Part shown: piece by piece, positions 36,455 to 45,366 of the stretch
Layout of the letters: each line of letters starts with the position of its first letter
Position numbering within the stretch: position 1 is the stretch's first letter
NCBI GenBank assembly: GCA_945870225.1
Contig: CAMBRF010000006.1
Coordinates: 48,616 to 112,615 of the forward strand
Length of the DNA stretch: 64,000 nt
Source of the DNA: PVC group bacterium
Lineage (GTDB): Bacteria; Verrucomicrobiota; Kiritimatiellia; CAIKKV01; CAITUY01
Direction: 5' to 3'
Notes under the pieces: generated by a model
What the model saw: the letters and a program-made list of their open reading frames with translations, nothing else
Databases searched by the model: none
Told to the model about the DNA's origin: nothing
Made by a program: the position numbers and the translations under genes

Positions 36455-38965
36455 CTAGGATCGGTTCAGGATATCCTGAACTTTCTGCGTCAGCACCTTC
36501 AGGGAAAATGGTTTTCGGATGCAGTCGATATCCAATCGGCCGGCTCCCTGCTCCACCAGCAGGTTGGCATCATAGCCTGAAATGAACAGGTACTTGAGCG
36601 TCGGGCATGATTTCAGCAGCGTTCGGACCATCTCGGGGCCGTTCATGTCCGGCATGATCACATCGGAGATCAGCAGGTCGATGAGATCCTTGTTTTCGGC
36701 GAACAGCTTGATGGCCTCCTTTGGCGAAGCGGTCGCGAGAACCCGGTGGCCCGCACTTTCCAATATCCGCCGGGTGGAGTCCAGAACGGCCGGTTCATCC
36801 TCGACGAGCAGGATGGTTCCGTAAAGGGCCGGTGCCAGGGCTCCGGTGAGGGAAGGTTCCTCCGGCGTGGCCTGATCATCACCCTGGCAGACTGGCAGGT
36901 AGATCTGGAATAGGGAGCCCTTGCCGGGTTTGCTCTCCACTTGGATATCCCCGCCACTCTGTTTGACGATGCCGTAGACGATTGAGAGTCCCAGGCCCGT
37001 GCCCTTGCCGAGGGGTTTGGTGGTGAAAAAAGGTTCAAAAATCTGATTGCGGACTTCCGGCGACATTCCGGAGCCATCGTCGCGGATGGCTAGCAGCACG
37101 TGAGGTCCGGGGTTGATGCCGGTGAGACGGAGGGCCTCCGTGGGGGTGATTTCGACATTGGTGGTTTCGATGGTGATGTGGCCGGACTTGACGATGGCAT
37201 CGCGTGCGTTGATGCAGAGATTGGTCACAATCTGGTCGAGCTGTCCGGGGTCTATCATCACGGCGTGCAGGCCCGGGGCCAGTTTACATTCCATATGGAT
37301 GTCGCCGTCGCCGATGAGTCGGCGGAGCATGCCGGACATAGCCTCGACGGCCTCGTTAATATTCATGGCATGAGGTGCTGCGGCCTGCTTGCTCGCGAAG
37401 GTCAGGAGCTGGCGGGTGAAATTGGCGGAGAGAACAGAAACCTTTTGGACTTCCGTAAGGTATTTATAAAGGGGTTGATCCGGGGTAACCAGCCTGAGGG
37501 AGATTTCGGTGTAACCGAGGATGGACTGGAGCATGTTATTGAAGTCGTGAGCGATGCCGCCGGCGAGGCGACCGATGGAGTCGAGCTTCTGGGCGTGTGC
37601 CAACTGCTCCTGCAGGGCCGCCTTTTCCTCCTCGGCAATCTTGCGGTCCGTGATGTCGATCGTGTATCCCGCCAGCAGGTTTCTCCCTTCCAAGACAATC
37701 GGGAACTTGATCGTGACATAGTCGCGGCCATTCAGTTTTTCGTCCAGTTTCAGGATCTCACCCTTGGAGACGACCGCCCAGTCATCGGCTGAAATTTTCG
37801 CGGCGAACTCCGGGGGGAAAAGCTCCTTCATGGTTTTTCCCTGCATCTCGGCCGCGGGAATGCCGATCATCTGCTGGTAATTGTCGCTGGCGATCCTGAC
37901 CCGGCTTTCCGTGGCCGTAACTTCCTTAATGAAGGTGTAGATCGGGGAGTGACGCATGAACAACGAGAACAGTTCATTGCTTTCGCGGAGGGCCAGCTCG
38001 GTTTTCTTGTTGGCGTCCAGACTTTTCAGGAGATTGTTCAGGGCGGCGCGCAGGGCGGCGGTTTTGGTTTGAACGCGGCGGCCCAGAAGAATATTGCCCA
38101 TTACCAGCGCCAGGGCAACAACGAGCCCGCCGATGATCCAATCTCCCCATTGACGCAGGACGGCCTTGAGGAGGAAAGGGGAGCCCATCCATTTTCGGTC
38201 AATGGCACGGTATTTGCGGCTCGAGATATGGTCGAAGCCTTTGTTCACGAGCTGCAGCAGATCGGGACGATTTTTCCGGACGGCCCGGTGGAATTCCCCT
38301 GTGTAGAGGACAAAAGATTGGCGGAACTCACCTGCGATGCCATGTTTGTAGAGGAAGTAGACGGCGGCGGGCTGGTCCACGGAGAAGACCTTGATCTCCT
38401 GATTCTTGGCGGCCAAGATGATCGCTTCGTAGCTGGGATACTCCTTCAGGCTGTCAATGCCCTTGGACGTCAGATGCTCGATGACGGCGTCGCCGGACTT
38501 AACGCCGATAGTGAAGCCCTTCAGTGAGGCAATGTCGCTGATGCCGCCGAGGGTTTTGTGCGAATAGACGGGCACCTCGATCCGGGCGTAGGGTGGAGTG
38601 AAGTCGTAACGTTCAGCCCGCTCCTTGGTGAGAAAGATCGTGTCAATGACGTCCGCCCGGCCCTCATTCATGGTGCGCTGGGCCTCGCTCCAATCCATGG
38701 CCCTCAAGTCGACTTTGACCCCTGTCTTTTGTTCCCACAGGGCCCATTGATCCGGAAGAATGCCTCTCACCATGCCGCTCGCGTCGCGGAAGATATAGGG
38801 AGGATAGTTGTCGTCGCTCACCACGACGAGATTTGTCAGAGGTGCCGGATCGTGGCCGTCCGCGGCGCAGGGGAATCCGGTTGCGGCCAGAACGAGCATG
38901 ATGATGATGAGTTGAGCTCCATGAAACAGCCGGGGAGAGGTGTTTCGTTTCATGCGTGGTTTCAT
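36455..38965 (-). CDS. Hybrid sensor kinase with periplasmic binding domain
   Basis: An 836-residue membrane sensor. In order: an N-terminal hydrophobic signal or anchor (about 15-35), a family-3 solute-binding domain (about 45-265; DNYPPYIFRD, YDFTPPY), a transmembrane helix (near 280-300), a PAS domain (about 335-450), a HisKA box with AGGIAHDFNNML near 470, an ATPase domain (NLCINARDAI, GTGLGLSI) and a C-terminal receiver (LLVEDE, Asp in LISDVIMPD). It probably senses an amino acid or sugar-like ligand in the periplasm. It lies convergent to the esterase and divergent from the GH94 gene, which it may help regulate. Confidence 0.88.
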   Translation of the reverse strand: MKPRMKRNTSPRLFHGAQLIIIMLVLAATGFPCAADGHDPAPLTNLVVVSDDNYPPYIFRDASGMVRGILPDQWALWEQKTGVKVDLRAMDWSEAQRTMNEGRADVIDTIFLTKERAERYDFTPPYARIEVPVYSHKTLGGISDIASLKGFTIGVKSGDAVIEHLTSKGIDSLKEYPSYEAIILAAKNQEIKVFSVDQPAAVYFLYKHGIAGEFRQSFVLYTGEFHRAVRKNRPDLLQLVNKGFDHISSRKYRAIDRKWMGSPFLLKAVLRQWGDWIIGGLVVALALVMGNILLGRRVQTKTAALRAALNNLLKSLDANKKTELALRESNELFSLFMRHSPIYTFIKEVTATESRVRIASDNYQQMIGIPAAEMQGKTMKELFPPEFAAKISADDWAVVSKGEILKLDEKLNGRDYVTIKFPIVLEGRNLLAGYTIDITDRKIAEEEKAALQEQLAHAQKLDSIGRLAGGIAHDFNNMLQSILGYTEISLRLVTPDQPLYKYLTEVQKVSVLSANFTRQLLTFASKQAAAPHAMNINEAVEAMSGMLRRLIGDGDIHMECKLAPGLHAVMIDPGQLDQIVTNLCINARDAIVKSGHITIETTNVEITPTEALRLTGINPGPHVLLAIRDDGSGMSPEVRNQIFEPFFTTKPLGKGTGLGLSIVYGIVKQSGGDIQVESKPGKGSLFQIYLPVCQGDDQATPEEPSLTGALAPALYGTILLVEDEPAVLDSTRRILESAGHRVLATASPKEAIKLFAENKDLIDLLISDVIMPDMNGPEMVRTLLKSCPTLKYLFISGYDANLLVEQGAGRLDIDCIRKPFSLKVLTQKVQDILNRS

Positions 38966-39069
38966 GGAAATCTTCGCAAAATCATCATAACGACCAGCAG
39001 ACTAGCAAGGTGTGAAATATTGTTCCAGAAAAATGAAAGAATTTTGGGCGGTGGGCGGAGGGTCACCTC

Positions 39070-41937
39070 TTGCACAAGACGTGGTTTTTCGATTACTATT
39101 TTGCGATGTTGAATGACCTCACAAAAATAACGGCCCGACGGATGGCTCTTTTCCTGAGGGCGATAGAAGGTGCCTTTGGGTCGAGCGGGAAGACCTTTCC
39201 GTTTGCGAAAATCAGCCTGGTTGTCACGCAGGATGCGGGCAAACTGGGCGGAGGCTCACGTTTTGAAGGCCGCTGCTTCGCGTGCGGCGTGCGTCGGTCG
39301 AATACCCTGTTCCTCCATCCCCGGTTCTCCCAATTGCCTGGATGCCTCCAGTTCAAGATCCTGGTCCACGAATGCGTCAGCCGCATGGCTGAGGGGCTTC
39401 GTGATGAGGCGGCTCGGGCCCGCACGACCTCTTTTCTCGACAACATGGGCGGGTATTTCGACGTTGAAAACAGTGAATATGTGATCGTCACTCCGGATAC
39501 GCCGACGCCCTGGATCAATTACCTCGGCTTGGACGGCGTCCTTTCCGGTCTTATCACGCAGACGGGCGGTGGATCCGTCTGGTTCGAGGATTCCCTCAAA
39601 TATCGCCTGCTTCGTTATAACCAGATCGGAAGCGCGGAGAATTCGCCCGGGCGCTATCTCTATGTGCGTGATAACCAGTCGGGTGAAAGCTTTTCCCCTA
39701 CGTGCGATCCCATGCCGGAGAACCCGCCGGAGGCCTTCGAATGCCGCCACGGATTGGGCTACACGCGGATCCGCGCCGTTTGTCGGGGCCTCTTCTTCGA
39801 CCTCCTCTTCTTTATTCCAAAGGGGCCGGGCCGGCCGGTTGAAATTCAATCGGTGACAGTCAAGAACCTGTCCGGGCGGAAACGTGATTTATCCCTTTTC
39901 GCTTATCGGGAGTTTGTGAACAGCGATGTTCTGGATGAATATGTCCGCCCGGCGATCCGCAACTATACGGTTCACGTCAAAGTGGATACCCGGAATGCGA
40001 CGATTTATAATTTGACCGGCCGTACGATGAACAACCGTCAGAAGCCCATCTATTATTTCACGTCAACCGCCACCCCGGCCGGGTTCGATACGGACTACAA
40101 ACAGTTTCTTGGCAAGGGGCGACTGCATGGCCCCGATGTGGTGAAAGATGGGCAGTGCCGGAACAGTATCAGTCATGCCAATACCGCCCTGGGTGTTTTC
40201 CAGGTCAAGGCCGTTCTCCCTCCTGATGCGGAGAAGCAGGTTCTTTTCATCCTGGGCGTCATTCCTCAGGAGATTGAGGAGTTGGGGGACATCGAGCCGA
40301 ACAAGATCAGTGTCAGGGACGTCCGTTCGATCCGTCGCCACTGGCAAACCCGGCCGCGGCAGGCGATTGCCGAAGCCCTTGCCCGGATCCGGCAGCACTT
40401 CGAAGGGATGAACTCCGTTTTTCAATGTCAACTTCCTCCCCAGGCTCACCACATGGAGGTCATGTTGAACACCTGGAATGGCTACGGGGTCTGGCTGAAT
40501 TTTCTCCATGCCCGGTCGGTATCGGACCATTTCAGCGGCATCAGCCGTCCCTTTCTGGGGACGCGCGATTCGGCATCCGATCTCATCGGCATCGGCCAGA
40601 TGGCCCCTGCTGCGGCACGGAAACGGATTCTGGAATGGTGCGGGGCCGCGCAAATGCTGTCCGGCGCCTGCTACCATCACTACAACCCCCGCACCCGTCA
40701 GACGGATGGTGTAACCGGCTACTCGGACGATCAGTTGTGGATCAGTCTCGGGATCTCTATTTACATCAAGGAGACGGGTGATTTTTCCGTGCTGGAAGAC
40801 ACCGCCGGTTATGCCGATGCCCCCCGGAAGAAGGAGACGGTGTTCATGCACCTGATGCGGGGCCTGCAATACACTCTGGCCAACCTCGGTCCGCATGGTA
40901 TCCCTCGCATGATGGTTTCGGACTGGAACCATGTCTTTGCGGCGTCGTATGAAAAGAATAAGGCCGACGCCAAGGGCCGCGCCAAGGCGGAGTCGGTCAT
41001 GGTGGGCCTGATGCTGGTCAGAATGGCCGCCGACATGGTGGACATGCTGAACGCTTACGGCCTCCGGTTCCCGCGGGTCAGGGCGCGTACCCGCAAGCAG
41101 GCGGCATTCCTGCAGAAGGTATTGGTTCAGGCCGGGAGTGTGATCAACCGCCAGGCCTGGTGCGAGACCCCGGGCGGCGAAGGCTGGTACGCCATGGGAT
41201 CCGATGCGAAGGGTCGTTTTTTCGGAACCCCCCGCGATGTGGAGGGCCGGGTTTTTCTGATTCCCCAGGCCTGGGCGTTGCTGGCCGGGATTGCGGATGA
41301 CTCCCAAAAGAAGAAGATCCTGAGCGCGGTCAAAAAATATTTGTTCAAGAAACGAAGCGGACTTGTGCTGTTGACGCCGCCGTACCGCCAGCCGCCGCCC
41401 TTGGGCAGCTTTAACGTCTATCCGGCGGGCTCGCGTGAAAACGGCGCGACCTTCTGTCAGGCCCACGGCATGGCCATTCCCGGCCTGGCGGCCACCAAGG
41501 ACGGCGATTTCGTTTATGAGGCTTACCGGACCCTGTTGCCGGCCGAGGCAAGCGATGCTCTCGGTCCTCGCGATTATTGCGGACCCGCCTACGGGTATTC
41601 GCAATTCCGTTTCGGTCCGGACCATCCCCTTTACGGTCAGGCGCGCGGCAGTCTGCTCACCGGTACCGTGGCGTGGAGTTATTATGGCGCCTGCCAGTGG
41701 ATCCTCGGCATTCGGCCTGATTTCGATGGGCTTATCGTTGACCCCTGTATTCCCCGTGATTGGCCCGGCTATACCGTTGACCGCAAATTCCGGGGCGGCT
41801 TGTACCGGATCACGGTGGTCAATTCGGGCAGGGGCACGAATACGGTTGAGACCCTCATGGTTGATGGCAAGACTATTCCCGGCAATAAGATCCCGATCCT
41901 GGGCCCCGGCCTGCATCACATCTCTGTTAAGGTGTGA
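39070..41937 (+). CDS. GH94 phosphorylase (cellobiose/cellodextrin type) with N-terminal extension
   Basis: A 955-residue protein. From about residue 130 it follows the GH94 pattern: GGYFDVENSEYVI, TPTPWINYLG, then SGISRPFLGTRDS and, near 550, the catalytic-acid region GYSDDQLWISL, and DWNH near 618. These enzymes phosphorolyse beta-linked disaccharides such as cellobiose, saving ATP in the cytoplasm. The first 130 residues are not part of GH94 and I do not recognise them. The TTG at 39070 was chosen because GGAGG lies nine bases upstream; an ATG at 39106 is possible. The gene is divergent from a periplasm-sensing kinase. Confidence 0.82.
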   Translation: MHKTWFFDYYFAMLNDLTKITARRMALFLRAIEGAFGSSGKTFPFAKISLVVTQDAGKLGGGSRFEGRCFACGVRRSNTLFLHPRFSQLPGCLQFKILVHECVSRMAEGLRDEAARARTTSFLDNMGGYFDVENSEYVIVTPDTPTPWINYLGLDGVLSGLITQTGGGSVWFEDSLKYRLLRYNQIGSAENSPGRYLYVRDNQSGESFSPTCDPMPENPPEAFECRHGLGYTRIRAVCRGLFFDLLFFIPKGPGRPVEIQSVTVKNLSGRKRDLSLFAYREFVNSDVLDEYVRPAIRNYTVHVKVDTRNATIYNLTGRTMNNRQKPIYYFTSTATPAGFDTDYKQFLGKGRLHGPDVVKDGQCRNSISHANTALGVFQVKAVLPPDAEKQVLFILGVIPQEIEELGDIEPNKISVRDVRSIRRHWQTRPRQAIAEALARIRQHFEGMNSVFQCQLPPQAHHMEVMLNTWNGYGVWLNFLHARSVSDHFSGISRPFLGTRDSASDLIGIGQMAPAAARKRILEWCGAAQMLSGACYHHYNPRTRQTDGVTGYSDDQLWISLGISIYIKETGDFSVLEDTAGYADAPRKKETVFMHLMRGLQYTLANLGPHGIPRMMVSDWNHVFAASYEKNKADAKGRAKAESVMVGLMLVRMAADMVDMLNAYGLRFPRVRARTRKQAAFLQKVLVQAGSVINRQAWCETPGGEGWYAMGSDAKGRFFGTPRDVEGRVFLIPQAWALLAGIADDSQKKKILSAVKKYLFKKRSGLVLLTPPYRQPPPLGSFNVYPAGSRENGATFCQAHGMAIPGLAATKDGDFVYEAYRTLLPAEASDALGPRDYCGPAYGYSQFRFGPDHPLYGQARGSLLTGTVAWSYYGACQWILGIRPDFDGLIVDPCIPRDWPGYTVDRKFRGGLYRITVVNSGRGTNTVETLMVDGKTIPGNKIPILGPGLHHISVKV

Positions 41938-41967
41938 GGGGTGGGCTGGATTTTAACTGGATGGAAA

Positions 41968-41997
41968 GGTAAACGAGGCCTCCCCGGGTCGTTTACC
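41968..41997. terminator. Hairpin between convergent genes
   Basis: GGTAAACGA (41968-41976) is perfectly complementary to TCGTTTACC (41989-41997) around a 12-base loop. It lies between the stops of the GH94 gene and the convergent polymerase gene, so it may end transcription in both directions. There is no T-run. Confidence 0.5.
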
Positions 41998-42022
41998 GCG
42001 GGTCCTTGCTCTATGCCGTCGC

Positions 42023-43330
42023 TCACACATTCAAAAACAACCTGGGTATGCGCAAGCGCTGACGACGGGTCTCGCCGCCAAGCAGGGCCGACTTGCGTTG
42101 CGGCTGATCATCGCGGGCGGTTTGCCGGTTTTGACTGAGGAACAAGGACGGTGCCAGGCTGAGGGTGTGCTTGCCGTAACGTTCGTTCACGGCATCCACC
42201 GCATCGCTCAGGGCGCGCCGCTTTTCGACCTGCGCCGGGGCCTCAAATAATTCGTACTGCTGTTCTCCATCCGGCTCCAGTTTACCCAGGACCACCATAG
42301 TCGTCCGATACGCCGTTCCCCGTTCAATCAACTGCTCAAACATCTCGCGCACCGCCGGAATGACATCACGGGTTACCGCTACGGGCCGGCTCAGCCTGAT
42401 TTCAAGTCCGTCCTGGCGATAATCCTGCCGGCGCAACATCACCCCCACCTTCCGAACCCTCAGCTTGTACCGCCTCATCTTGATGAAGGCGGATTCGACA
42501 TTGCGCACCAGTTTGGCCCAAATGAACTCGGGATTCGATGAGGGGGCTGTGAAGGTTTTGCATTTGCTGATCGAGCAATAACTGGACTTCTCCTCCGTTA
42601 CGACCGGGTAAAGGGAGGAACCCCGCAACTCACCCCATAATTCCCGACCAATTTTACCCATCAGCTTTTCAGCCCATTCCTCTGGTCGCACAGCATAATC
42701 ACAGGCGGTCTTTAATCCGTATTTGGTCAGCAACGCCACCGTATTGGGGCCAAAACCCCAGACCTTGTCGAGCGGGGTCAGCTTGAGAAAGTTCTCGATA
42801 TCAGCCCCCGGAATGGCTGTGAACCCCGCCGGCTTGCGGAATTTGGAGCCCAACTTGGCGAGACTCTTGGTCAAACTCAACCCTACTGAGACCGTGATAT
42901 CGAGTTCCGATTGGATGTCCTTCTGAAATCGCCGGGCCATCTCCTCGTAGGAGGTGTGATGGACACGCCGCAGTCCCGTCAGGTCGGCAAATCCCTCGTC
43001 GATCGAATACTCCTCCACCATGGGCGTATAGCGCCGGGCAATGTCGAACATCCGTTTGGAGTAAAGGCTGTAAGTCTCATAGTCGCTGGGCAGCACTTTC
43101 AATTTAGGGCACAGCCGTATCGCCTCATGCAGGGATAATCCACGGGAGATCCCCAGCGCCTTGGCCTCATAACTGGCACAGGCAATGATGCCTCGTTCTT
43201 TGCCGGTTACTACCGGCTGTCCTTTCAGGTGGGGGTGGATGGATTGTTCAACGGCGGCAAAGAAGGCATCACCATCAAAATGTATGATGGCCTGAGGATA
43301 GGACTGCAGGGTAAAGGGAAACTCCGACAT
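42023..43330 (-). CDS. Y-family DNA polymerase (UmuC/DinB type)
   Basis: A 435-residue translesion polymerase. The catalytic motifs are visible: IHFDGDAFFAAVEQ near residue 15, SYEAKALG, and YSIDEGFADL near 108, which hold the metal-binding acids, then a helix-hairpin-helix (VWGFGPNTVALL) and a little-finger domain. It copies damaged DNA. The ATG at 43330 starts two bases after the LexA-like gene's stop, so they form an SOS-type operon. The ORF could extend upstream but the extension would overlap the repressor gene. Confidence 0.88.
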   Translation of the reverse strand: MSEFPFTLQSYPQAIIHFDGDAFFAAVEQSIHPHLKGQPVVTGKERGIIACASYEAKALGISRGLSLHEAIRLCPKLKVLPSDYETYSLYSKRMFDIARRYTPMVEEYSIDEGFADLTGLRRVHHTSYEEMARRFQKDIQSELDITVSVGLSLTKSLAKLGSKFRKPAGFTAIPGADIENFLKLTPLDKVWGFGPNTVALLTKYGLKTACDYAVRPEEWAEKLMGKIGRELWGELRGSSLYPVVTEEKSSYCSISKCKTFTAPSSNPEFIWAKLVRNVESAFIKMRRYKLRVRKVGVMLRRQDYRQDGLEIRLSRPVAVTRDVIPAVREMFEQLIERGTAYRTTMVVLGKLEPDGEQQYELFEAPAQVEKRRALSDAVDAVNERYGKHTLSLAPSLFLSQNRQTARDDQPQRKSALLGGETRRQRLRIPRLFLNV

Positions 43331-43332
43331 GG

Positions 43333-43917
43333 TCAGCCATATTTCCGGATCACAGCCTTTACGATGCCGCCAATAAGGAGCGACCTTTTCGGGCGGATGG
43401 GCTTGTACTTGGGATTGGCGGGATCCAGGCGAACCCCTTCCTGGTCTTTCCTGTAATACTTGAGGGTCCACTCGTCATCGACCTGGGCCACCACAATATC
43501 ATTGGGCTTTGGGGTGCCGCCCTTTTCGACGAGGACCATGTCGCCCGGCATGATCCCGGCCGCAATCATGGAATCCCCCTGCACGGTTAACATGAAGGTC
43601 GCCTCCGGTCGACGGATCAGGAGTTCATCAAGGCTGAGAGTGTCGGCCAGTTCCTCCTCAGCCGGGGAGGGGAATCCGGCTTGGATGGCGCCCAGCAGCC
43701 GCAGTGACCCGGTCAGCCGGACAGTGGCGACGGCGCGCCCGCTCTTTCGTTCCAGAAACCCGAGTTCCTCCAGCCTTTTCAAGACGCCGAACACCGCGTT
43801 CCTGGATCGATACCCAAACAGCCCCAACATCTCGCCATACCCCGGTAGCCGCCGTTCCCGGCGCCAGAAAGCCCGTAGTTTGGCCACATGCCCTTGTACA
43901 TTCATGACTCTAGGCAT
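43333..43917 (-). CDS. lexA: LexA-like S24 repressor/peptidase
   Basis: A 194-residue protein. The first 70 residues form a winged helix-turn-helix (LPGYGEMLGLFGYRSRNAVFGVLKRLEELGFL) with the LexA pattern. The peptidase domain has an Ala-Gly cleavage site (AIQAGFPSP near residue 81), the catalytic Ser in GDSM near 117 and the catalytic Lys in TLKYYRK. It represses SOS genes until RecA triggers self-cleavage. It is coupled to the polymerase gene and preceded by a palindrome. A UmuD-like role is possible, but the DNA-binding domain favours a repressor. An ATG at 43905 (residue 5) is an alternative start. Confidence 0.85.
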   Translation of the reverse strand: MPRVMNVQGHVAKLRAFWRRERRLPGYGEMLGLFGYRSRNAVFGVLKRLEELGFLERKSGRAVATVRLTGSLRLLGAIQAGFPSPAEEELADTLSLDELLIRRPEATFMLTVQGDSMIAAGIMPGDMVLVEKGGTPKPNDIVVAQVDDEWTLKYYRKDQEGVRLDPANPKYKPIRPKRSLLIGGIVKAVIRKYG

Positions 43918-43957
43918 AAGAACCGCCTCCTTTCATGCCGGGAGATAATAACTGGAC

Positions 43958-43969
43958 AACTGTACAGTT
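43958..43969. promoter_or_regulatory. Candidate LexA operator
   Basis: The perfect 12-base palindrome AACTGTACAGTT lies 41 bases upstream of the LexA-like gene, next to a similar half-site (AACTGGACA). It fits autoregulation. The sequence is not the TGTTC-type box I associate with Verrucomicrobia nor the E. coli CTGT-N8-ACAG spacing, so the assignment rests on position and symmetry. Confidence 0.5.
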
Positions 43970-44255
43970 ACAAGAGAAAGAGAAGCGACCTGGACAGGAA
44001 TCACGCAAGCAAGTTTGGAAAAAGGAGAACTACGCGACAAAGACCCCTGACGGCGTTTCGCGAACGTCTTAAGAGGATGGGGTTAACGGTATGGGACGAC
44101 AGTGGATCATATTGATAAATAGCCGTCTGTTCAGGTTAAGGCATGACGATCACACAGTGCGTCTTATAGTTTTCTCAAGCCATATAGTAGGGCTTGAGAG
44201 GATTATTGAGCGCCAGAAGACAGCCACAATGTACGTTATTCTGTTGCTTTAATTA

Positions 44256-44316
44256 ATAGGCATACTGTTGCCTATAAGCTCCATGATATAGATTCTAAAG
44301 GCAGCAGTGTGCCTTT
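44256..44316. promoter_or_regulatory. Twin operators upstream of XRE regulator
   Basis: ATAGGCA-N6-TGCCTAT (44256-44275) and AAAGGCA-N6-TGCCTTT (44297-44316) have the same 7-6-7 geometry and core. They are 41 bases apart, about four helical turns, on one face of the DNA. A possible promoter follows: TTGACG at 44323-44328 and CATCCT at 44346-44351. The likely binder is the XRE protein itself. Confidence 0.6.
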
Positions 44317-44374
44317 TAGGTGTTGACGATCTGCGTGGATTCCGGCATCCTGGCATCTTGATGGGAGGTGTGAG

Positions 44375-44716
44375 ATGGGTTTTGCCGAACTCAGTGACAA
44401 GGCCGTGCCGCTTCTGTTGGGGGCACGGATCCAGCGCGAACGACTAAATCGGAATCTGACTCAGGCGGCGCTGGCGGCGCGCGCCGGCGTTGGCATGCGT
44501 ACGCTCCGCTATCTCGAAGCCGGTCGGCAGACAACCGTCGAAACCCTGATCCGCATCCTTCGGGCGCTGGACAAACTCGATGCGCTGGACGCGGTTCTGC
44601 CGGAACCCGGATTGAGCCCTCTGCAGTTGGCCAAGCTCAAGGGGCGCGAACGTCAAAGGGCCGGCACGACCCGGCGCAAGACAGGTACTCAAGGGGATTG
44701 CGCATCGTTGACGTGA
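44375..44716 (+). CDS. XRE-family transcriptional regulator (HipB-like)
   Basis: A 113-residue protein with a helix-turn-helix at about residues 15-70 (LGARIQRERLNRNLTQAAL, VGMRTLRYLEAG) and a basic C-terminal tail. GGGAGG precedes the ATG by seven bases. HipB-like antitoxins look like this and are normally followed by hipA, but no HipA-like toxin follows; the downstream DNA holds only a truncated gene. It may be an orphaned antitoxin or a stand-alone repressor that binds the twin operators upstream. Confidence 0.75.
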   Translation: MGFAELSDKAVPLLLGARIQRERLNRNLTQAALAARAGVGMRTLRYLEAGRQTTVETLIRILRALDKLDALDAVLPEPGLSPLQLAKLKGRERQRAGTTRRKTGTQGDCASLT

Positions 44717-44742
44717 TGGCATAATGCGGACACGAAAGCGGC

Positions 44743-44812
44743 AGAGAGAAAATGGAGCGGATAGCAGGAGTCCGAGAGCAACCAGGAACAGCAGTATTGA
44801 TTTGGTCTTCAT
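44743..44812 (-). pseudogene. Orphan signal-peptide fragment of a truncated gene
   Basis: The ATG at 44812 opens MKTKSILLFLVALGLLLSAP, a textbook signal peptide, directly after the gene at 44859. The frame then runs into the antisense strand of the XRE gene with no recognisable mature domain. It appears to be the 5' end of a secreted-protein gene cut off by a rearrangement near 44743. Confidence 0.5.
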
Positions 44813-44858
44813 CGAGTGTTCGCGAACGGTGCCAGCGTGGTTGCGGCGCATGGTGACG

Positions 44859-45341
44859 CTATCCACCACCCGCGTGTTCTCCCTCCATTTGAGCCAGTAC
44901 TTTCATGGCAAATGCTTGTCGTTCTGCCGCTGTCTTCCGTTCTGTCCCGGGAACCGCAGCGAGTTCGACTTCGTAGGTGTTTGTGCCAACAACATCAACC
45001 GTCACTGAGTAGTTGCACGGTTGTGCTGCAATAGCTATTTCCCACTGATGGGGAGACTGTCCACTGCGGAAGGCTTGCGACAGTCCTGCCATCTTCACAA
45101 TTCGGTTGTGAATGCTCCTCGGCCACGCCCACGGCAGGCCGCCGTCGCCACAGACTGGTACACGGTTAATAAAGGTGCGAAGACCGCAACTGGTACCGTC
45201 TGGAAGATCAACAACGAACCGTAAGCCACTGTATCGAACCCGCAATCTGGTTATTTCTTGGCTAATCGCGCTCATCAGCAGTCGGGCTACCAGCGCGCTG
45301 GCATGGTCGATACGTGGCTTCTTGGTTACCCGGATGTTCAT
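44859..45341 (-). CDS. Hypothetical protein
   Basis: A 160-residue protein I do not recognise. No signal peptide or transmembrane segment is seen. The N-terminal half is basic and helical (RVTKKPRIDHASALVARLLMSAISQEI); the middle has aromatic, glycine-rich stretches. The ATG at 45341 was chosen because AGGAG lies seven bases upstream. It lies 25 bases after the lipoprotein gene, so the two are probably co-transcribed. Confidence 0.55.
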   Translation of the reverse strand: MNIRVTKKPRIDHASALVARLLMSAISQEITRLRVRYSGLRFVVDLPDGTSCGLRTFINRVPVCGDGGLPWAWPRSIHNRIVKMAGLSQAFRSGQSPHQWEIAIAAQPCNYSVTVDVVGTNTYEVELAAVPGTERKTAAERQAFAMKVLAQMEGEHAGGG

Positions 45342-45366
45342 TTCGTGCTCCTGGGAAACGTCACTC

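Larger units (their letters stand above)
43918..44374. other. 457-base regulatory interval
   Basis: No gene is seen between the divergent LexA-like and XRE genes. It carries the LexA palindrome (43958-43969), an inverted repeat CTCAAGCC/GGGCTTGAG around 44174-44199, two matching operator-like inverted repeats (44256-44275 and 44297-44316) and a possible promoter for the XRE gene. Confidence 0.6.

Noticed and set aside
40063..41919. 618-residue leftward open frame opposite the GH94 gene
   Set aside because: The forward strand encodes clear GH94 motifs; the reverse product is rich in Arg, Pro and His with no recognisable domain.
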